The notes below the pieces were generated by a model. It did not search any database and had not been told where the DNA came from. It worked only from the letters and a program-made list of their open reading frames with translations. The position numbers and the translations under genes are program-made. From Planctomycetaceae bacterium (GTDB taxonomy: Bacteria; Planctomycetota; Phycisphaerae; Phycisphaerales; SM1A02), in contig JAIXYQ010000010.1 in assembly GCA_027490145.1 (NCBI GenBank), positions 1 through 64,000 of the forward strand: a stretch of DNA of 64,000 nt. The letters run 5' to 3'. How positions within the stretch are numbered: position 1 is the first letter of the stretch; every line of letters starts with the position of its first letter. This document shows positions 60,326 to 64,000 of this stretch, piece by piece.

Positions 60326-62195
60326 CGGTGCGTGCCCAGACGGCGGCGTAGAGCGCCGGATCCCGACGAAGGATCGCCGGCCAATCGCCTTCGGGATCGG
60401 CCAGCGGCATGCCCGGCAGCCAGGTCGTTCGACCCGCCTGGAGGTCGATGCGTTGCAGTTCCCGCTCGATCGCGGCATCAAGCGGCGCCGCCTCGACGTG
60501 TGCCGGCAGCAGCCCGCGCACGGCGATGAGTGCCTGCTGCCCGACCGGATCGGGTCCGGCGTCGGCGAAGAACTCCGGCCACGCGAGGGCGCGCACGCGC
60601 TCGCGCAGCGGCCGCTCGAGGCTGGGAACGGAGGTGGCACACGCCGAGAGCAACGCATCCTGCGAGGCCACGAAGCGGCCCGACATGTCGGCACTCGAAG
60701 CGAGCGCCGCGCGCGGCAGCGTCGGGTTGAGCGCCGCCGGATCGCGCTGCATCGTGACGATCGACTCGAACACCGCCTTCCACGCAGCGAGCCGGGAGCG
60801 GTCGAGTTCGCGGGCGAGCGCGATGCGGTCCGCGGAGCCCTCGGCGAGGGCACGAAGGACCGCGTCGCGCTGAGCATCGGTCGCGATCGAGAGCGCGGCG
60901 AGTTCCGCCAAGGCGCGGTCACGCCGGCACGCGCCCATGCCGAAGGCTCGGCCAAGTCCTGCACCGGGGGCATCGCTCGGTCGCGGAGGAGCAGCGCGCA
61001 TGGACCGCCACCAGGCAATGACCTCGGACGAACCGAGGTCACCCAGGCCCGCGAAGAGCACGTCGTCGGCGGCTGATTCGACCTGCTGCTCGTCACGGAT
61101 GGCCGACTCGAGCGCACCGTGCAGCCGTTGGGCGACCTCGCGCGGCGAGCCGGTGCCGGTGCCATCGGCCGCAGCCTGGGCCAGCTCGACCTCAGCGAGC
61201 GCACGCGCAGCGATGGGGGAAACGCCTGCCGTCCAAGATGCCTCCCAGGTCGTACGAAGCGGGGAGAGCACGTCGGGCCCGACGCCCGCGGCCTTCTCGA
61301 GGGCGATCCACTCCGCATCGGTCGGGGGGGGCGGCAGGAAGATCGCCACGGCACCGGCATCGTCGGGGTAGCGCGCGCCGCCGGGTCCCTTCGGTACGGG
61401 CGGGGACGAGAGGACGCCCTTGAGGCGCTCGGTCATCGCGGTTCGCCACGCGGCGTCATCCGAGGCATCAACCACGCGCGCGGTGCACTCGGCCGAGAGC
61501 ACGCGCAGGCGTTCCTTGAAGGACTCGTCGATCGGATCCTTGCCGGGAGAACCATCCGGGTTCGGCGCGGGCGCGGGTGCGAGTCGGCGCTCGAGCGGTC
61601 GCAGGAGGAGCGCATCGTTCAGCGCGGCCAGGCGGGGTGCCAGCCAGGCGCGGTCCGCATCGACCCAGGCGATCACGCGGGCCGCATCCCAGCCGGGCGG
61701 AGGCAGTGCGCCCATCGCCTCGGCAACATCGGGCGGTGCACCGAATCCAGCCTGGGCCACGAGGTCCCGTTCGCGCTCCACGCGACGACGCAGGCTCCAG
61801 CGCTCGGCGACGTCCGCGCCGACCGCACCCGACGCGGCAAGGTCGCGGAACAACGAGGCCTCGGCGGCGTCGAGCTCGGCGCGGGTGGCGCGGGCCTCGG
61901 CGATCCAGCGCTGGAGGGCCTCGGGCTCGACCGAGCGGGCATCGATGTCCTTGACCGCGTTCGCGAGCGCCGCCAACCGCTGCGTGCGTGCGACCAACAT
62001 GGCGGCGCCGTAGCGGTCATGGTCGCGGTCGATGGCGCTCCATCCTGTCGCGGAGGTTCCGGCCGACTCAGGCTGCGCGGCGAGCCACGCCGGCCGGATG
62101 GGATCGGGCACGCGGTCGAGCACGTGGGTTGGCGGACCGCACCCCGAGGCACCGAGGATCGCCATCAGCGCACCGAGCGCGAGGCCACGGATCAT
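60207..62195 (-). CDS. Large lipoprotein of unknown function
   Basis: 662 aa. Lipobox LGASGC (Cys about residue 19). The rest is Ala/Arg-rich and predicted helical throughout, with many WxxxR and LxxAL heptad-like segments, and no recognised domain. Its ATG overlaps the stop of the upstream HD-GYP response regulator (4 nt, 62192-62195), so expression is coupled to a c-di-GMP phosphodiesterase. It may act in the envelope downstream of that signal, but this is inference. The 3' end overlaps the convergent methyltransferase gene. Confidence 0.7.
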   Translation of the reverse strand: MIRGLALGALMAILGASGCGPPTHVLDRVPDPIRPAWLAAQPESAGTSATGWSAIDRDHDRYGAAMLVARTQRLAALANAVKDIDARSVEPEALQRWIAEARATRAELDAAEASLFRDLAASGAVGADVAERWSLRRRVERERDLVAQAGFGAPPDVAEAMGALPPPGWDAARVIAWVDADRAWLAPRLAALNDALLLRPLERRLAPAPAPNPDGSPGKDPIDESFKERLRVLSAECTARVVDASDDAAWRTAMTERLKGVLSSPPVPKGPGGARYPDDAGAVAIFLPPPPTDAEWIALEKAAGVGPDVLSPLRTTWEASWTAGVSPIAARALAEVELAQAAADGTGTGSPREVAQRLHGALESAIRDEQQVESAADDVLFAGLGDLGSSEVIAWWRSMRAAPPRPSDAPGAGLGRAFGMGACRRDRALAELAALSIATDAQRDAVLRALAEGSADRIALARELDRSRLAAWKAVFESIVTMQRDPAALNPTLPRAALASSADMSGRFVASQDALLSACATSVPSLERPLRERVRALAWPEFFADAGPDPVGQQALIAVRGLLPAHVEAAPLDAAIERELQRIDLQAGRTTWLPGMPLADPEGDWPAILRRDPALYAAVWARTVMTDRAVRDAALDPSRPDRAPLLRWLRDGAHPAGRPPSS

Positions 62196-63850
62196 GCGTG
62201 GGAACCCCCGGTGGACTCGGACTCGGGGAACTCCGCCCGAGCGACATCGAGTTCGTCGAGCAGGCCGATGGCGAGCTCGACGAGTTCGGGGTCGAAGTGC
62301 TCGCCGGCCTGCTGGCGCAGGTACTCCGCCGTCTCGGAGCGACTCCAGGCGCGCTTGTAGCGACGCGTGCTCAGCAGGGCGTCGTACACGTCGGCGATGG
62401 CCACGATGCGGGCCGTGAGCGGGATCTGCTCGCCGCGCAGCGGGGCCACCGTGCCGTCGGAATGGGCGACCTGCGGATAGCCGCGCCCGTTCCAGCGCTG
62501 ATGGTGGTGCAGCACGATGTCGTGGGCGATCCGGTCGAACGGCGTGCGGTGGCCGCTGAAGAGCACCGCACCCTCGGTCGTGTGGCCCATCATGGTGGCG
62601 TACTCGTCGGGCGTGAGCGCGGCGGGCTTCTTGAGGATGCCGTCTGGGATGGCCACCTTGCCGACGTCGTGGAGCATGGCCCCGGTCCGCAGCAGGTCAC
62701 CCTCGCGCGCGCGGCGTTCCATCGGGATCTCGTGCCGGTCGCACCATGCGTTGAAGAGGACCAGCGACATGCCGGCGACCCGATTGGTGTGCGAGAAGGT
62801 CTCGCTCGGATCACGCATGCTGGCCATGCGGATCATGCGCTCGATGTTGGTGCGCGTGAGCGCCGTGCGCTGGAGGGCACCCTCGAGGATGGCCGCCAGG
62901 CTCGCGGCCGCATTCTCGTCCTCGCGCGCGAACGGGCTCGCTCGGCCGCGCATGAGCAGGACGACGGCCTGCACTTCGCCGTCGGGATCCACCATCGGTG
63001 CGCCCAGCGTCGGGACCGCCGTGCCGGTGCCGAAGGGCTTGCAGGTTTCCGTGAACACCGAGTGACCCTGCGCGATGCGTGCGAGGATGGTCTGTCCATC
63101 GAGCGGCACCTCCTCGGGCATCTGGGCGGCGTCGGGCACGGCGTACTGGCGCCGGAGCACGGTGTCATCGACGCGGTAGAGCACGGCGCTGGTGGCCTGC
63201 ATGGCGACCATGCCGCCCAGCAGCAGGTCGTGCATCACGACATCCTGGTCGATGCCCTTGGACGCGCGGTCTCCGAGCACGGCCATGCTGTGCAGGCGCT
63301 GGCGCGCCGTGTCGCGCGAGCGGCGATCCATGTCCGCTTCGCGCTCGAGTTCGCCGAACATCTGGGCCAGTTCGCGATTGGCGACCTCGAGCCGCGTGCG
63401 CGCCACCTCGAGCCGTTCGGCGAGGGTTCGGTTGCGGTCGGCGATCCCCTTGGACCTGAGCTGCGATTCCACGCGCGCCAGCACGACCGGGAAATCCAGC
63501 GGCTTGGTGATGAAGTCGTTGGCGCCGGCCTCCATCGCCTCGACGAGGAAGCTCGTTTCGTGCAGGGCCGTCGCCACCACGATCGGCAGTTCCGTGGGGT
63601 CGATGGTGCGCCGGATCTCGCGCAGCACATCCAGCCCCGAGATGCCCGGCATGAGCAGGTCCAGCAGCACCAGATCGGGGCGCTTGGCCCGGATCTGGGT
63701 GAGCGCGTCGGCGCCGTCGGTGGCGGTGGCCACGTCGTAGCCGGCCTTGCCCAGGCGGCGGCTCAGCATGTCGCGATTCAGCGGCTCGTCATCCACCAGC
63801 AGGATCGAGCGCGGGCGGTCGAGGTTGGGATCGCCCAGTGGCGTGGACAC
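62192..63850 (-). CDS. Response regulator: REC - GAF - HD-GYP (c-di-GMP phosphodiesterase)
   Basis: 552 aa. Receiver domain 14-130 with Asp64 in LLDLLMPG and the Lys in ITKPLD. A coiled segment (about 140-190) leads to a GAF domain (about 200-330). The HD-GYP domain (about 345-540) has MLHDVGKVAIPD, HHHQRWNGRGYP and ADVYDAL, the signature of enzymes that hydrolyse c-di-GMP. GTG start at 63850 with TACACT 6 nt upstream. First gene of an operon with the lipoprotein. The cognate kinase is not adjacent. Confidence 0.94.
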   Translation of the reverse strand: MSTPLGDPNLDRPRSILLVDDEPLNRDMLSRRLGKAGYDVATATDGADALTQIRAKRPDLVLLDLLMPGISGLDVLREIRRTIDPTELPIVVATALHETSFLVEAMEAGANDFITKPLDFPVVLARVESQLRSKGIADRNRTLAERLEVARTRLEVANRELAQMFGELEREADMDRRSRDTARQRLHSMAVLGDRASKGIDQDVVMHDLLLGGMVAMQATSAVLYRVDDTVLRRQYAVPDAAQMPEEVPLDGQTILARIAQGHSVFTETCKPFGTGTAVPTLGAPMVDPDGEVQAVVLLMRGRASPFAREDENAAASLAAILEGALQRTALTRTNIERMIRMASMRDPSETFSHTNRVAGMSLVLFNAWCDRHEIPMERRAREGDLLRTGAMLHDVGKVAIPDGILKKPAALTPDEYATMMGHTTEGAVLFSGHRTPFDRIAHDIVLHHHQRWNGRGYPQVAHSDGTVAPLRGEQIPLTARIVAIADVYDALLSTRRYKRAWSRSETAEYLRQQAGEHFDPELVELAIGLLDELDVARAEFPESESTGGSHA

Positions 63851-63856
63851 GACCGG

Positions 63857-63862
63857 AGTGTA
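63857..63862 (-). promoter_or_regulatory. Leaderless-type -10 box TACACT
   Basis: Lies 6 nt before the GTG at 63850 on the minus strand. No ribosome site. Confidence 0.5.
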
Positions 63863-63896
63863 GGGCAGGAGGTTGCGCTACCATGGCTCCCCTCCC

Positions 63897-63969
63897 GCAC
63901 GCGTAGCTCAACGGATAGAGCATCGGTCTTCGGAACCGAGGGTTGGGGGTTCGAATCCCTCCGCGTGCG
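63897..63969 (+). tRNA. tRNA-Arg (anticodon UCG)
   Basis: 73-nt cloverleaf. Acceptor GCACGCG pairs with CGCGTGC. Anticodon stem TCGGT/ACCGA with loop CTTCGGA reads UCG. T-arm GGGTTCGAATCCC. CCA is not encoded. TACCAT (63879-63884) lies 12 nt upstream as a -10-like box. Confidence 0.96.
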
Positions 63970-63997
63970 CTTCACCCCAAGCCAAGGAGCCACCTCG

Positions 63998-64000
63998 ATG
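63998..64000 (+). CDS. Start codon of a gene continuing beyond the window
   Basis: ATG as the last three bases, preceded by the ribosome site AAGGAG (63984-63989). Only the start codon is visible, so the product is unknown. Confidence 0.45.

Overview
The window looks like chromosomal DNA of a GC-rich planctomycete, most likely from the Phycisphaerae (order Phycisphaerales). The evidence is indirect but consistent. There are seven secreted proteins ending in a two-repeat dockerin-like tail, three homologous surface proteins of which two end in PEP-CTERM-like tails, a paired PSD1-type cytochrome / DUF1501 locus, a prepilin with a DGH-type ending, and several membrane proteins with CPECG zinc ribbons. 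No insertion sequence, prophage, CRISPR array or rRNA gene was seen. Four tRNA genes are present (Thr-UGU, Pro-CGG, Tyr-GUA, Arg-UCG).

Layout. 0.2-2.2 kb: thiol/redox genes (Cys-less rhodanese lipoprotein, DsbD N-domain-like protein, thioredoxin-fold protein). 2.4-11.2 kb: housekeeping (dnaN, an rpiB/ywlE-like operon, leucyl aminopeptidase, mnmG, tRNA-Thr, a SerB-like phosphatase). 11.2-16.2 kb: two large secreted Cys-rich dockerin proteins. 16.4-18.3 kb: an SDR enzyme and a GAF-GGDEF diguanylate cyclase. 18.4-23.6 kb: the PSD1/DUF1501 pair. 23.9-32.2 kb: three paralogous surface proteins interspersed with mnmC, an alkaline-phosphatase/TPR protein, a sulfotransferase and tRNA-Pro. 32.3-34.5 kb: an H-NOX nitric-oxide sensor next to its hybrid histidine kinase. 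34.5-38.5 kb: a SulP-carbonic anhydrase fusion and an MscS channel. 38.6-42.3 kb: a PadR regulator with a near-ideal operator, a co-regulated membrane protein, and a zinc-ribbon membrane protein. 42.4-48.7 kb: three more dockerin-tailed secreted proteins, an unrecognised HTH-like protein and a GAP-family protein. 48.7-52.5 kb: a 60-bp hairpin repeat at tRNA-Tyr, a DedA protein and a divergent membrane pyrophosphatase. 52.7-57.3 kb: an L-rhamnose-mutarotase-like protein, a THI5/NMT1-type ABC importer split by a stand-alone rlmK, and a zinc-ribbon protein. 57.3-64 kb: dockerin and prepilin genes, a DNA methyltransferase, an unknown lipoprotein coupled to an HD-GYP response regulator, tRNA-Arg and the start codon of a further gene.

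The most unusual pattern is regulatory. About twenty genes carry a TANNNT (or close variant) -10-like box exactly 6 or 7 nt before the start codon and no Shine-Dalgarno sequence. This is the geometry of leaderless mRNAs, and it helps choose several start codons. Genes outside that group, mainly secreted proteins and distal operon members, tend to keep purine-rich ribosome sites. Other points of interest are the modular exchange of C-terminal sorting tails between paralogues, the tRNA-Tyr-linked hairpin repeat, the PadR operator and the atypical pyrophosphatase active site.
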